In this document: piece after piece, positions 43,434 through 53,148 of the stretch
Numbering within the stretch: the first letter of the stretch is position 1
Layout: each line of letters opens with the position of its first letter
DNA from: Pseudolactococcus chungangensis CAU 28 = DSM 22330
Lineage (GTDB): Bacteria; Bacillota; Bacilli; Lactobacillales; Streptococcaceae
Assembly: GCF_002441885.1 (NCBI RefSeq)
Contig: NZ_JXJT01000003.1
Coordinates: 62,001-126,000 of the forward strand
DNA length: 64,000 nt
Direction: 5' to 3'
Notes under the pieces: model-generated
Told to the model about the DNA's origin: nothing
What the model saw: the letters and a program-made list of their open reading frames with translations, nothing else
Database searches by the model: none
Translations under genes and position numbers: made by a program

Positions 43434-44948
43434 TTACCCTTTGCCTCCTACCATCAGAACACCTAGTTCTTGTTTTGTTGTGTCCTTAGGTCTGACAATT
43501 CCTTGAATTTGACCATCATGAATAACTGCAATCCGGTCTGAGACATTTAATATTTCGTCGAGTTCATACGAAACGACTAAGACAGCTTTACCTTCATCCC
43601 TAGCTTGAATTAAACGCTTATGAATATACTCAATCGCACCAACATCTAGTCCACGAGTCGGTTGACTGACAATCAATAAATCTGGATTGCGGTCAATTTC
43701 TCGTGCGATGACTGCCTTCTGCTGATTGCCGCCAGATAGTGCTGATGCTGGTACTAGTTCACTTGCACCACGAACATCAAATTCTATCATTAACTCGCGC
43801 GCATGGCGATTGATTGCTTTATAATTCAAGAAACCATGATGACTCAACGGTGCTTGATAATAGGTTTGTAAACTGATATTTTCAGCGACGGACATGGCTA
43901 AAATCAGACCGTCACGGTGGCGGTCTTCTGGAATGTGTGCCACTGACATTTCAGTAATTTGACGCGGTCGATAGTCAGCGACATTTTGACCTTTTACATT
44001 AACTTGGCCACTTTCAACATGCTGCAACCCCGTAATCGCACGGACCAACTCACTTTGACCATTGCCATCAATCCCAGCGATTCCGACAATTTCACCCGCA
44101 TGGACTTGTAAAGAAAGCGACTTAACGGCTTGGGCGCCACGACTTTCATGAACGACCAAATCTTTGATATCGAGGACGACTTTACCAGGATTTGCGGCTT
44201 TTTTCTCTGTTACAAAGGATACGCTGTGCCCGACCATCATCTCAGCCAGTTCTTTACTGCTACGACCTTCAACCTCAACGGTTTCAATCGATTTACCACG
44301 GCGAATCACAGTCACGCGGTCCGCTACGGCACGAATCTCTTCAAGTTTATGAGTAATCAAAATGATTGATTTCCCTTCCTTCACAAGGTTTCGCATGATG
44401 TCTAACAGCTCTAAAATTTCAGCAGGTGTTAAGACAGCGGTTGGTTCATCGAAAATGAGAATATTTGCACCACGATAGAGGGTTTTCAAAATCTCAACGC
44501 GCTGTTGTTGACCGACATTAATATCTCTAACTAAAGCATCAGGTTTTACCTCAAGACCGTACTTTTGAGATAACTCGAGAATTTCTTTCTCGGCTTTTTT
44601 AATGTCCAGTTTCCCACCATGGACCGTTTCATTGCCCAAAATAATATTTTCGGTGACTGTGAAGGCATCCACTAACATGAAATGCTGATGTACCATCCCA
44701 ATCCCAAGTTTACTTGCTTTTGATGGCGAATCTATTTTTTTCGTCTCACCATTGACTATAATCTCACCAGAAGTTGGTTCAAGCAAGCCTGATAGCATAT
44801 TCATCAGGGTTGATTTGCCAGCACCATTTTCACCCAAAAGTGCGTGAATTTCACCTTTTCTGACTTGCAAATCGATCTGATCATTCGCAACAAATTCTCC
44901 AAAAATTTTAGTGACTTTGCGCATTTCTATAACATTTTGTGCTGTCAT
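43434..44948 (-). CDS. nupA: Nucleoside ABC transporter ATPase NupA
   Basis: 504 residues with two ABC domains. The first has GENGAGKST, NVGQQQRVEILK and ILIFDEPTAVL; the second has GIDGNGQSE, LSGGNQQKAVIARE and LLIVSQPTRGLD. Own promoter upstream (extended -10 TGA-TATAAT at about 44988-44993) and SD ACGGAG. Confidence 0.94.
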   Translation of the reverse strand: MTAQNVIEMRKVTKIFGEFVANDQIDLQVRKGEIHALLGENGAGKSTLMNMLSGLLEPTSGEIIVNGETKKIDSPSKASKLGIGMVHQHFMLVDAFTVTENIILGNETVHGGKLDIKKAEKEILELSQKYGLEVKPDALVRDINVGQQQRVEILKTLYRGANILIFDEPTAVLTPAEILELLDIMRNLVKEGKSIILITHKLEEIRAVADRVTVIRRGKSIETVEVEGRSSKELAEMMVGHSVSFVTEKKAANPGKVVLDIKDLVVHESRGAQAVKSLSLQVHAGEIVGIAGIDGNGQSELVRAITGLQHVESGQVNVKGQNVADYRPRQITEMSVAHIPEDRHRDGLILAMSVAENISLQTYYQAPLSHHGFLNYKAINRHARELMIEFDVRGASELVPASALSGGNQQKAVIAREIDRNPDLLIVSQPTRGLDVGAIEYIHKRLIQARDEGKAVLVVSYELDEILNVSDRIAVIHDGQIQGIVRPKDTTKQELGVLMVGGKG

Positions 44949-44984
44949 AAAAACTCCGTTCTAATATTTTGTCCATTTTATTAT

Positions 44985-45015
44985 ATCATATTGCTGTATA
45001 CGATTTCATAAAAAC
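44985..45015 (-). promoter_or_regulatory. nupABC promoter with possible cre
   Basis: TGA-TATAAT with a poor -35. Just upstream TGAAATCGTATACA matches 12 of 14 cre positions. Confidence 0.45.
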
Positions 45016-45018
45016 TCA

Positions 45019-45047
45019 AAAAATTCTAGGCATGACCTAGAATTTTC
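45019..45047 (-). terminator. Terminator of deoD
   Basis: AAAATTCTAGG-TCATG-CCTAGAATTTT, an 11-bp stem and T run on the minus strand. Confidence 0.92.
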
Positions 45048-45081
45048 AAGTCAAAATTCAATTCTTGATTATTCAAATCGA

Positions 45082-45786
45082 CTAGGCAATGAGCGTTTCA
45101 AGACCAACTCGCATCATATCCGTAAAAGTTTTCTCACGTTCCTCAGCAGTCGTATCTTCATCTAAAACGAGACTATCTGAGATGGTCATGAGACTAAGTG
45201 CTTGCACTTGGTGCTTAGCAGCAAAATAATAAAGCGCAGCCGCCTCCATCTCAACAGCCTTAACACCCATCGTACCAAGCTTGATATTTTTGTCAAATAA
45301 GTCTGAATAAAATAAGTCTGCAGATAAAACATTACCAACGTGGGTGATAACGCCCATGTCTTTAGAGATATGATAAGCCTTATCTAGCAAATCAAAATCA
45401 GCGATTTGGGGGAAATCATACTCAGGCCAATCATTTTTGATAATTCGAGACGTCGTTGCTGCTGCTTGTGCAAGGACTAACTCCCGAACATGAACATCTT
45501 TCGAAAGTGATCCAGCAGTGCCCACACGAATCAATTTCTTCACATCATATTCTGTAATCAATTCATGTGCATAAATAGAAATAGAAGGCATCCCCATACC
45601 AGTACCCATGACAGAAACGCGCACACCTTTATAGGTTCCTGTATAACCAAACATATTTCGAATATCATTAAACAAGACTGGATTTTCTAAGAAATTCTCA
45701 GCGATAAATTTCGCACGCAAAGGATCACCTGGCAATAGAATCTTATCAGCAATGTCACCTTTTGGGGCGGCGATATGGATTGACAT
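45082..45786 (-). CDS. deoD: Purine nucleoside phosphorylase DeoD type
   Basis: 234 residues, hexameric PNP family. Cleaves adenosine, inosine and guanosine with phosphate. Motifs: [51 protein letters not shown] (catalytic Asp). Its ATG overlaps the punA stop (TAATG). Confidence 0.96.
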   Translation of the reverse strand: MSIHIAAPKGDIADKILLPGDPLRAKFIAENFLENPVLFNDIRNMFGYTGTYKGVRVSVMGTGMGMPSISIYAHELITEYDVKKLIRVGTAGSLSKDVHVRELVLAQAAATTSRIIKNDWPEYDFPQIADFDLLDKAYHISKDMGVITHVGNVLSADLFYSDLFDKNIKLGTMGVKAVEMEAAALYYFAAKHQVQALSLMTISDSLVLDEDTTAEEREKTFTDMMRVGLETLIA

Positions 45787-46595
45787 TAGATTTCCTCCAG
45801 GATTTGTTTAATAAGCGTTTTGAATGTACCTTTGATACGTGTTGTCACTTCCACAACCTCTTCATGGTTTAGTTCAGCTTGTTTACCAGCAGCATGATTC
45901 GTGATAGCCGAAATACCAAGAACACGTAAGCCTGAGTGAACTGCAATAATCACTTCGGGCACAGTTGACATCCCAACCGCATCCGCTCCAATTGTTTCTG
46001 CAAAACGAATTTCAGCAGGTGTTTCATAAGTTGGACCAGTGAATCCCATGTAGACACCTTCTTGCAAGTCAATCCCCGCACGATCAGCCACAATTTTTGC
46101 AGTGGCTTGGTAGCCTTTATCATAAGCACTTGACATATCAGGGAAACGTGGTCCATAAGCGTCCAAGTTCTCACCGATTAAAGGATTTTGACCAGTAAAA
46201 TTAATGTGATCATTAATCAACATCAATGTGCCTGGACCATGTGTCACACCGCCTGCAGCGTTAGTAACAACAACACCTGTCGCATCTAACTCAGCCATCA
46301 CACGCACAGGGAAAGTCACAACATCAAGTGGATTTCCCTCATAAAAGTGAAAACGTCCTTGAAGTGCCAATACTTTTTTGCCCGAAAGTGTACCGTAGAC
46401 CAACTTACCAGCATGACCTGCAACTGTTGATTTGCCCCAGTTAGGAATATCAGCATAATCAATCATGACTGGATTTGAAATTTCATCTGCTAATTCACCT
46501 AAGCCTGACCCTAAAATCAAACCAAAGTCAACATTTTCAACACCTTGTTCTTGTAGGAAAACAACAGTTTCCTTTATTTTGTCCATCATTGTCAT
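45786..46595 (-). CDS. punA: Purine nucleoside phosphorylase, trimeric type
   Basis: 269 residues, low-molecular-mass trimeric PNP (inosine/guanosine). Motifs: [71 protein letters not shown]. Starts 2 nt after the deoB stop; further ATGs follow at codons 3 and 4. Having both PNP types covers all purine nucleosides. Confidence 0.96.
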   Translation of the reverse strand: MTMMDKIKETVVFLQEQGVENVDFGLILGSGLGELADEISNPVMIDYADIPNWGKSTVAGHAGKLVYGTLSGKKVLALQGRFHFYEGNPLDVVTFPVRVMAELDATGVVVTNAAGGVTHGPGTLMLINDHINFTGQNPLIGENLDAYGPRFPDMSSAYDKGYQATAKIVADRAGIDLQEGVYMGFTGPTYETPAEIRFAETIGADAVGMSTVPEVIIAVHSGLRVLGISAITNHAAGKQAELNHEEVVEVTTRIKGTFKTLIKQILEEI

Positions 46596-46597
46596 GA

Positions 46598-47815
46598 TTA
46601 ATTTAAGTCTCCTAAGAATGATTGTCCGTTTTCTGTTGCAGGCACGCCGAAGTTTTCAGCGACCGTCGCTGAAATATCAGCATAATGCCCAATATTTAAA
46701 ACACCTTGTCCAGTAAATGTTTTACTGTAAGCGAGTAATGGCACATACTCACGCGTATGGTCAGTACCAACATAAGTTGGGTCATTGCCATGGTCAGCGG
46801 TAATTAGCAATAAATCTTTTTCACCCATTACCTCATAGATTTCTGGTAATCTCGCATCAAATTCATTAATCGCATTACCGTAGCCTGCCACATCACGACG
46901 ATGTCCGAAAAGTGCATCAAAATCAACCAAATTCGTGAATGAAAAACCCGTTTCAAAGTCTGGTAATTTCAGCGTCTCAATCAAACGGTCCACACCAACC
47001 ATGTTACTCGCAGTATGCCCCATATCATGGTTAATGCCAACACCATTGAAGATATCATTGATTTTACCAACAGAGTAGACACTAATACCAGCTTCATTTA
47101 AGCTGTCTAAAACAGTATGACCGAAAGGTGATAGTGCGTAATCATGACGATTAGCTGTCCGAGTAAAGTTACCCGGCGTCCCAACATATGGACGTGCAAT
47201 AATACGGCCAATCATGTAAGGATCATCTAAAGTAATTGAACGTACATATTCACAGATTTTATAAAGTTCATCTAGTGGAATAATGTCCTCATGCGCAGCA
47301 ATTTGCAATACTGGGTCTGCTGATGTATAAATAATCAACTCTCCAGTTGCCATTTGTCGTGCACCAAAATCATCGATGACTGCTGTACCAGAATAAGGAA
47401 TGTTTGCCTCACGAATGACTTTACGACCAGAGAAGGCCTCAATTTTTTCAAGCAAATCTTCTGGGTAACCTTCTGGAAAAACACGGAATGGTACTTGAAT
47501 ATTTAAGCCCATAATTTCCCAGTGACCTGTCATCGTATCTTTACCACGTGACACTTCTTCTAGTTTTGTAGCATAACCAGTCAACTGTTCTGTCGCAATT
47601 TGTTCAATACCAACCAATGCTTTTTCGCGTGGAATTTGACCCAAACCTAATTTCGCCATGTTAGGGACATTGAGTGCAAAATTCTCTGAAATGTGACCGA
47701 GCGTATCTGATTGGGTATCGTTTGTATCGTGGTTGAAAAATTCATCCGCATCTGGTGCAGCACCAATTCCAACTGAATCCATGACTACTAAATGAATCCG
47801 ATTAAATTTTGACAT
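46598..47815 (-). CDS. deoB: Phosphopentomutase
   Basis: 405 residues, alkaline-phosphatase superfamily. It interconverts ribose-1-/deoxyribose-1-phosphate and the 5-phosphates. Motifs: [14 protein letters not shown] (metal), [14 protein letters not shown] (phosphorylated Thr), [27 protein letters not shown]. Heads deoB-punA-deoD after the bmpA terminator. Confidence 0.96.
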   Translation of the reverse strand: MSKFNRIHLVVMDSVGIGAAPDADEFFNHDTNDTQSDTLGHISENFALNVPNMAKLGLGQIPREKALVGIEQIATEQLTGYATKLEEVSRGKDTMTGHWEIMGLNIQVPFRVFPEGYPEDLLEKIEAFSGRKVIREANIPYSGTAVIDDFGARQMATGELIIYTSADPVLQIAAHEDIIPLDELYKICEYVRSITLDDPYMIGRIIARPYVGTPGNFTRTANRHDYALSPFGHTVLDSLNEAGISVYSVGKINDIFNGVGINHDMGHTASNMVGVDRLIETLKLPDFETGFSFTNLVDFDALFGHRRDVAGYGNAINEFDARLPEIYEVMGEKDLLLITADHGNDPTYVGTDHTREYVPLLAYSKTFTGQGVLNIGHYADISATVAENFGVPATENGQSFLGDLN

Positions 47816-47837
47816 ATATGCCTCTTTCTAATATCTA

Positions 47838-47867
47838 AAAAAACAGTGCTTGAAAACTAGCACTGTC
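47838..47867 (-). terminator. Terminator of bmpA
   Basis: ACAGTGCT / AGCACTGT stem plus seven T on the minus strand, 70 nt after the bmpA stop. Confidence 0.85.
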
Positions 47868-47938
47868 CTTTATCATGCTGATACTTATTTACTTTAAAAA
47901 TAGGGCGTACAGTAGCGAATTTTTAAAGCAAATACGTC

Positions 47939-48991
47939 TTATTTCTCAGGGACAGTAATTTTACCTGATTTAATTTCGTCATAAGCTTTATCAACAGCAG
48001 TTTTTGCATCTTCAGAAAGATTATCATCGGCTAGGCCAACAGCACCTTCTTTGATACCATAAACAACATGTTTACCGCCTGGGAATTTACCGTCCGCTGT
48101 GTCTTTACTGATGTTTTGAACCGCTTCGCCTACACCTTTAGTTGATGAGGCAAGGACAAAGTTAGATTTCTTACCATCTTTAGAAGTATAGTTACCTTCA
48201 CCTTTTTGGTCACGGTCAACACCGATAACCCAAACTTTGTCCGCTTCTTTTTTCTCTTCGTTCAATGATTTTGCCTCAGAGAAGACACCAGCACCAGTTC
48301 CACCTGCGGCTTGATAGATGATATCCGCGCCACCGGCATATTGTGTCGCAGCAATTGTTTTACCCTTAGCAGCATCTGCGAATGAACCAGCGTAGTCAAC
48401 TTGTACTTTGATTGATTTATCAACAGATTTCACACCTGCCTCAAAACCTTTTTCAAAGCGTGAGATAACTTCACCTTCCATACCACCGACAAAACCTACG
48501 ATTTTTGTTTTCGTTGATTTTGCTGCCGCAACACCTGCTAGGTAAGCTGCCTCTTGGTCTTTAAATGTTGCTGATGCGACATTTTTTTGTCCTTCAATCA
48601 CATCGTCAATCAACACATAATTGATGTCTGCGTTATTTTTTGCTGCCTCTGAAATCGCATTGTGGAGTGCAAAACCAATACCGTAGATTAGCTTGTAACC
48701 ACCTGATACAGCACTATCAAGATTTGTTGCGTAGTCAGATTCACTAGCAGATTGGAAATACGTGTAACCCTTATCTTTAGATAAATTGTTAGCTTTCCCC
48801 CAGGCTTGTAAACCTTCCCAAGATGATTGGTTAAATGACTTATCATCAACACCACCAGTATCTGTAATGATGGCAACAGTCAAGTCTGTTTTAGCTTTAG
48901 CTGAACCCGTACTTTTATCACGGCTACCACAAGCTGCAAGTGACAAGACTGCAACAGCAGCTAAACCAACACCAATTATTTTTTTATTCAT
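47939..48991 (-). CDS. bmpA: Nucleoside-binding lipoprotein BmpA
   Basis: 350 residues from the ATG at 48991 (GGAGGAG 9 nt upstream). Lipoprotein signal peptide with lipobox LAAC|GS at about residue 20, then the Bmp/PnrA fold (VAIITDTGGVDDKSFNQSSW; GFVGGMEGEVISRFEKGF). Delivers nucleosides to NupABC, encoded 3 kb downstream. Confidence 0.95.
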   Translation of the reverse strand: MNKKIIGVGLAAVAVLSLAACGSRDKSTGSAKAKTDLTVAIITDTGGVDDKSFNQSSWEGLQAWGKANNLSKDKGYTYFQSASESDYATNLDSAVSGGYKLIYGIGFALHNAISEAAKNNADINYVLIDDVIEGQKNVASATFKDQEAAYLAGVAAAKSTKTKIVGFVGGMEGEVISRFEKGFEAGVKSVDKSIKVQVDYAGSFADAAKGKTIAATQYAGGADIIYQAAGGTGAGVFSEAKSLNEEKKEADKVWVIGVDRDQKGEGNYTSKDGKKSNFVLASSTKGVGEAVQNISKDTADGKFPGGKHVVYGIKEGAVGLADDNLSEDAKTAVDKAYDEIKSGKITVPEK

Positions 48992-49066
48992 CAAAATGAA
49001 CTCCTCCAAAATTTAGCTCACGCAAGCGTCAGCAAGACAATAATGTGTTTTTGAAACTCTACTTTA

Positions 49067-49095
49067 ATTTTATCGTAACTCGTATAAATTCACAA
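49067..49095 (-). promoter_or_regulatory. bmpA promoter
   Basis: TTGTGA (49090-49095), 17-nt spacer, TAAAAT (49067-49072). It allows more binding protein than the catabolic genes upstream. Confidence 0.7.
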
Positions 49096-49126
49096 CCATT
49101 TTTCAATTAAATTTAAACATATAATT

Positions 49127-49534
49127 CTAATTGTTTGTTTTTTTATCCAAATCCTTAAAATGATAAGGTAATAAGTCACCGACCGTTGTTTTTTTGACAT
49201 CTCCAGCTTTTGAAAATAACCAAACAGGCATCTCATCTGGACAAAATTCTGTTAAGACTTGACGACACGCACCACATGGAGATATCGGCTCTTCCGTCTC
49301 CCCATAAATGCCAATCATCTCAAATTCACGGATGCCACTCGAAACTGCCTTAAAAATCGCTGTACGTTCCGCACAATTGGTCAAACCAAAACTAGCATTT
49401 TCAATGTTACAACCTTGAAAAACGAGTCCATTTTTAGCAACTAAGGCTGCACCTACTGGAAAATTAGAATATGGCACATAAGCGACACTGGATGCCTCCC
49501 TCGCTTGTTGAAAAAGCTCAATATCCATTGCCAT
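49127..49534 (-). CDS. cdd: Cytidine deaminase
   Basis: 135 residues, small tetrameric type. Zinc site: [20 protein letters not shown] (His replaced by Cys as in Bacillus Cdd) and [13 protein letters not shown]. Deaminates cytidine and deoxycytidine. Overlaps deoC by 17 nt. Confidence 0.96.
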   Translation of the reverse strand: MAMDIELFQQAREASSVAYVPYSNFPVGAALVAKNGLVFQGCNIENASFGLTNCAERTAIFKAVSSGIREFEMIGIYGETEEPISPCGACRQVLTEFCPDEMPVWLFSKAGDVKKTTVGDLLPYHFKDLDKKTNN

Positions 49535-50183
49535 CAGCTACATTTCCTTTCATGATATCAACACCATTAGATGTACCAAGTCGTGTTGCACCAGCGTCAA
49601 TCATGGCTTGTGCATCCGCAATTGATCGAACACCACCTGATGCTTTAACCCCCATATCTGGACCGACTGTTTGACGCATCAGCGCAATATCTGAAACAGT
49701 CGCACCAGCAGTTGAAAAACCAGTTGACGTTTTAACAAAGTCTGCACCCGCACGAACAGCAGCTTGACAAGCTTTGATTTTTTCTTCATCAGTTAGTAAT
49801 GACGTTTCAATGATGACTTTAGTTAGGACATCTCCTGAAGCATCCACGACGGCTTGGATATCAGATTCGACTAAATCCCAATCGCCATCTTTAGCTGCAC
49901 CAATGTTAATAACCATATCAACTTCATCTGCACCGTGCTTTATAGCGTCAGCTGCCTCGAACGCTTTGACAGCAGACGTATTGGCACCCAAAGGAAAACC
50001 AATAACCGTACAAACTTTTACATCAGTAGTCGCTAATTGTTTAGCTGCAAAACTGACCCAAGTCGGATTAATACATACACTCATGAAATCATACTGAATC
50101 GCCTCATCGATGATTTGTTGAACTTTAGATTTCGATGTATCTGCTTTTAATACCGTATGGTCAATATATTTATTTAAATTCAT
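49518..50183 (-). CDS. deoC: Deoxyribose-phosphate aldolase
   Basis: 221 residues, class I aldolase. Cleaves deoxyribose-5-phosphate to glyceraldehyde-3-phosphate and acetaldehyde. Schiff-base Lys in [13 protein letters not shown]; second Lys in [14 protein letters not shown]. Overlaps pdp by 4 nt. Confidence 0.97.
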   Translation of the reverse strand: MNLNKYIDHTVLKADTSKSKVQQIIDEAIQYDFMSVCINPTWVSFAAKQLATTDVKVCTVIGFPLGANTSAVKAFEAADAIKHGADEVDMVINIGAAKDGDWDLVESDIQAVVDASGDVLTKVIIETSLLTDEEKIKACQAAVRAGADFVKTSTGFSTAGATVSDIALMRQTVGPDMGVKASGGVRSIADAQAMIDAGATRLGTSNGVDIMKGNVADGNGY

Positions 50184-51469
50184 TTGATAATCTCCACAAT
50201 CTCTTTAATTTCTACTTTTTCATCTGAAATGCTAATGGCATCCAGTAACACTTGGCTTTCCTTTTCAACATCAAAATCAGCTTTATTATACAAAATCTCA
50301 AAAAGTGGCTCATCACTCTCGACATAATCTCCGATTTTTTTGAAAATCTTAAGACCGGCATCTAGGTCAAGGACATCTGACTTGACGGCACGACCTGCGC
50401 CTGCTCGCATGGCAAGTAGACCTGCTGTCAGTGCATCAAAACTGGTCACATAACCTGTTTGCGTACTGACCACGGTTTTTGAAAAAATTGTCTTATGCTC
50501 TGGCGATGTCAGTAATTCATCAAAATCACCACCTTGTGCTTCAATCATTTTCTTGAATTTTTCAAGGGCAGCACCATTTGAGAGATTTTCTAAGATAGCA
50601 TCTATTGATTTATCAATACCTGCCAGACCAAGCATGATTTGTGCCAAATCAGCGATGAATTTTCTGAGTTCTGGCCTACCACCCCCTTGTAAAACAGTTA
50701 AGCTCTCAGCAATTTCTAACCGATTACCAATCGTAGCACCTAGAGGTTGACGCATATCTGTAATAACAGCTACTGTCTTGCGTCCTACTGCATTGCCTAA
50801 ATCAACCATGGTTTTCGCGAGTAGGCGGGCATCTGTCATGTTTTTCATGAAGGCGCCACTACCAACGGTGACATCTAACAGAATAGCATCGCTACCTGCT
50901 GCGATTTTTTTCGACATAATTGAGCTTGCAATCAAGGGAATGATGTCAACGGTAGCAGTCACATCACGTAGGGCGTAAAGCAGTTTGTCAGCTTTTACTA
51001 AGTTATCTGACTGACCAATGACTGAAATACCGATGTCTTTGACTTGTTGGACAAAGTCGGCTTGAGTACGCTCGACTTGGAAACCGTGAATGCTTTCGAG
51101 CTTATCAATCGTACCACCAGTATGACCTAGACCACGCCCACTCATCTTAGCAACAGATACGCCAAAGCTAGCAACGAGTGGCGCTAAAATCAAGGTGACT
51201 TTATCGCCGACACCACCTGTTGAGTGTTTATCGACCTTTACACCAGGAATATCGGACAAGTCAATCTGTTCACCTGTCGCAACCATAGCCATAGTCAAGT
51301 CTGCAATTTCTGTCTTGTCCATGCCTTGGAAATAAACTGCCATCGCCCAAGCGGACATTTGATAGTCAGGAATTTCTCCTATTGCATACTGCGTAATCAA
51401 CCATGTCGTTTCAGCCTTGCTCAGCGCCAGACCATCCCGTTTTTTCTGAATGATATCAATCATTCTCAT
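50180..51469 (-). CDS. pdp: Pyrimidine-nucleoside phosphorylase
   Basis: 429 residues. Phosphorolysis of uridine, thymidine and deoxyuridine. Motifs: [34 protein letters not shown] (family signature), and the C-terminal PYNP domain. Start at 51469 (MRMIDII) with GAGG 7 nt upstream. First gene of pdp-deoC-cdd; an extended -10 TGA-TAAAAT lies at about 51558. Confidence 0.96.
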   Translation of the reverse strand: MRMIDIIQKKRDGLALSKAETTWLITQYAIGEIPDYQMSAWAMAVYFQGMDKTEIADLTMAMVATGEQIDLSDIPGVKVDKHSTGGVGDKVTLILAPLVASFGVSVAKMSGRGLGHTGGTIDKLESIHGFQVERTQADFVQQVKDIGISVIGQSDNLVKADKLLYALRDVTATVDIIPLIASSIMSKKIAAGSDAILLDVTVGSGAFMKNMTDARLLAKTMVDLGNAVGRKTVAVITDMRQPLGATIGNRLEIAESLTVLQGGGRPELRKFIADLAQIMLGLAGIDKSIDAILENLSNGAALEKFKKMIEAQGGDFDELLTSPEHKTIFSKTVVSTQTGYVTSFDALTAGLLAMRAGAGRAVKSDVLDLDAGLKIFKKIGDYVESDEPLFEILYNKADFDVEKESQVLLDAISISDEKVEIKEIVEIIK

Positions 51470-51660
51470 CGCCTTACCTCACTTCATCTATCTCTAACAG
51501 CCTCACCCAAAATCGGATAAAATGACTGCTTTTTTTAACCACTCGTCAGGCTTTATTTTATCATATTTTAATAGAAAATGAACGTGATACTTTAAAATCT
51601 ATTCTTATAAAATAAAAAAATCAATCCGTAAAAAGAGTCACTTCAGTAATTTTTTGACAA

Positions 51661-51692
51661 AATAAATAAGGCCATCTGACCTTATTTATTTT
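51661..51692. terminator. Hairpin terminator at the end of the signal-peptidase-like gene
   Basis: AAATAAATAAGG-n8-CCTTATTTATTT, a 12-bp stem overlapping the stop codon; T-rich tail on the minus strand. Confidence 0.7.
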
Positions 51693-52242
51693 CAAAACCA
51701 TTTTCAATTTTAGCTTCATCATTTTCGACAAAACCGAAATCACTGATTGGTGCATATTTAAACTTGAGTTCACCTAAAATATCTTTTTGGGGAATCGCAC
51801 CAAATTCTCGGCTATCATCTAATACATCTCTGGCATCATTTAAAATCCAATAACTATCTTTACCTAACTTATCTCGACGAAAATCTGTCGTAAAATTTTC
51901 ATCATGCGTTTTTAGATAAGTCGTTTGATTCTTTTTAATATAGGGCTCTTTCAGAATCTTCTGGTCAACATAGACAATGTTATCCATCGCAATGACACTT
52001 TGACCCGGCGTACCAATAACACGCCCCACATATTTCTTACCGTTATGGCGATAAGCAACTAAGTCAAGATTATCAAGCCGCGTGCGTTTAATAGCAAATA
52101 CTTGCGTTTTCTTAGGCAAAATAGGCGCCATATTATTATTATGAATTCTAATGGGCTCTAAAACAAACAATCGCAAAATGGTCAACACTGCGACAATGAT
52201 TAGGCCAATCAAAATATTTCGATATAAGTCTCTCTTAACCAT
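51682..52242 (-). CDS. Signal peptidase I-like protein lacking the Ser/Lys dyad
   Basis: 186 residues, one N-terminal helix (ILIGLIIVAVLTILRLFVL) and the S26 fold with recognisable boxes. Box B reads IHNNNMAPIL where active enzymes have GxSMxPTL, so catalytic Ser is Asn. Box D reads YVGRVIGTPG where active enzymes have VKRVIGxPG, so the general-base Lys is Gly. Box E (LDDSREFGAI) is kept. It should therefore not cleave signal peptides by the known mechanism. Inactive homologues (staphylococcal SpsA, streptococcal pilus SipA) are precedents. A weak SD. No pilus genes are nearby. Confidence 0.85.
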   Translation of the reverse strand: MVKRDLYRNILIGLIIVAVLTILRLFVLEPIRIHNNNMAPILPKKTQVFAIKRTRLDNLDLVAYRHNGKKYVGRVIGTPGQSVIAMDNIVYVDQKILKEPYIKKNQTTYLKTHDENFTTDFRRDKLGKDSYWILNDARDVLDDSREFGAIPQKDILGELKFKYAPISDFGFVENDEAKIENGFENK

Positions 52243-52353
52243 TTTTACTAAAACTTTCTAAAATAAAAGCGAACGTATCAATCTGCCGCTCTCTATTTCA
52301 TTTATATTAAGGATAGGGGCCATAACAGACTGCCCAGATACACAGCGAAAGGC

Positions 52354-52560
52354 TTATAAAGCCAAGTTATAAGTTTTGATAGCCTCTTCCAAAGCCTCTG
52401 GGTATGCCTTAAATGTCTTGATATGTTTACCATTGACAATCACATCAAAGCTATCGTCGGCAGTATTTTTGATTTCAGCGACCATCTTCTTGCCAACCGT
52501 TAAAACCACGCCATCTTTACTGTCAGAAATTTGAATTTCCGTCTCTTTTTTCTTACTCAT
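52354..52560 (-). CDS. DUF2969 family protein
   Basis: 68 residues from the ATG at 52560: SKKKETEIQISDSKDGVVLT ... HIKTFKAYPEALEEAIKTYNL. DUF2969 is confined to Lactobacillales and has no assigned function. The -10 box ends 7 nt before the ATG and there is no SD in the transcribed part. The frame is open to 52626 but passes through the promoter. Confidence 0.85.
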   Translation of the reverse strand: MSKKKETEIQISDSKDGVVLTVGKKMVAEIKNTADDSFDVIVNGKHIKTFKAYPEALEEAIKTYNLAL

Positions 52561-52567
52561 GTTACCT

Positions 52568-52596
52568 ATTATACCTAAAAATGTCGCATTTTTCAA
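52568..52596 (-). promoter_or_regulatory. Promoter of the DUF2969 gene, leaderless
   Basis: On the minus strand TTGAAA, 17-nt spacer, TATAAT, then 7 nt (AGGTAAC) and ATG at 52560. Confidence 0.7.
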
Positions 52597-52618
52597 GTCA
52601 AGCATTTTTACTCGCGCG

Positions 52619-52649
52619 CACATCACCGCCTTGGCAATGCGAGTGATGT
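52619..52649. other. Imperfect palindrome between trxA and the DUF2969 gene
   Basis: ACATCAC-CGC ... GCG-A-GTGATGT forms a 10-bp stem with one bulge and no T run. Possibly a protein site. Confidence 0.35.
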
Positions 52650-52674
52650 ACTTATGTTGGCATAAAAATCCATC

Positions 52675-52710
52675 AAAAAAGTCTAGGCGATACTCACTTA
52701 GACTTTTTTT
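52675..52710. terminator. Terminator of trxA
   Basis: AAAAAAGTCTA / TAGACTTTTTTT, 11-bp stem with 13-nt loop. Confidence 0.88.
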
Positions 52711-52712
52711 GA

Positions 52713-53030
52713 TTAGGCGTTTAATTCTGCCAAGATACCTTTGATTTGATCTTTAGTATGCACACCTGCGACTTGTTTAACAACTTCACCGTCTTTTTTG
52801 AAAAGAAGTGTTGGGATACTCATCACACCAAAAGATTGGGGTGTTACTGGGTTTTCGTCAACGTCCATTTTAACGATTTTGAGTTCGCTTTCGTCTAATT
52901 CTTCTGAAAGCTGTTCAAGAATCGGTGCTTGCATCCGACAAGGGCCACACCATGTTGCCCAGAAATCTACGAGTACAATGCCATCTTTCGTTTCTTCTTG
53001 GAAAGTTGCATCTGTTACTTCTATTGTCAT
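52713..53030 (-). CDS. trxA: Thioredoxin
   Basis: 105 residues from the ATG at 53030 (GAGG 8 nt upstream). Active site DFWATWCGPCRMQAP, cis-Pro in GVMSIPTLLFKKDG. General cytoplasmic disulphide reductant. Monocistronic with its own terminator. Confidence 0.97.
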   Translation of the reverse strand: MTIEVTDATFQEETKDGIVLVDFWATWCGPCRMQAPILEQLSEELDESELKIVKMDVDENPVTPQSFGVMSIPTLLFKKDGEVVKQVAGVHTKDQIKGILAELNA

Positions 53031-53148
53031 TTTAATCACCTCTTATTTATTTTTCTATCTCTATTCTACCTTAAAGTTCTAGGTTTGTCCTAAAATTTGC
53101 ACGCAAAATGTTTTGTAATTAAAATCAGGATTTCCTTAGGTAATCGGC

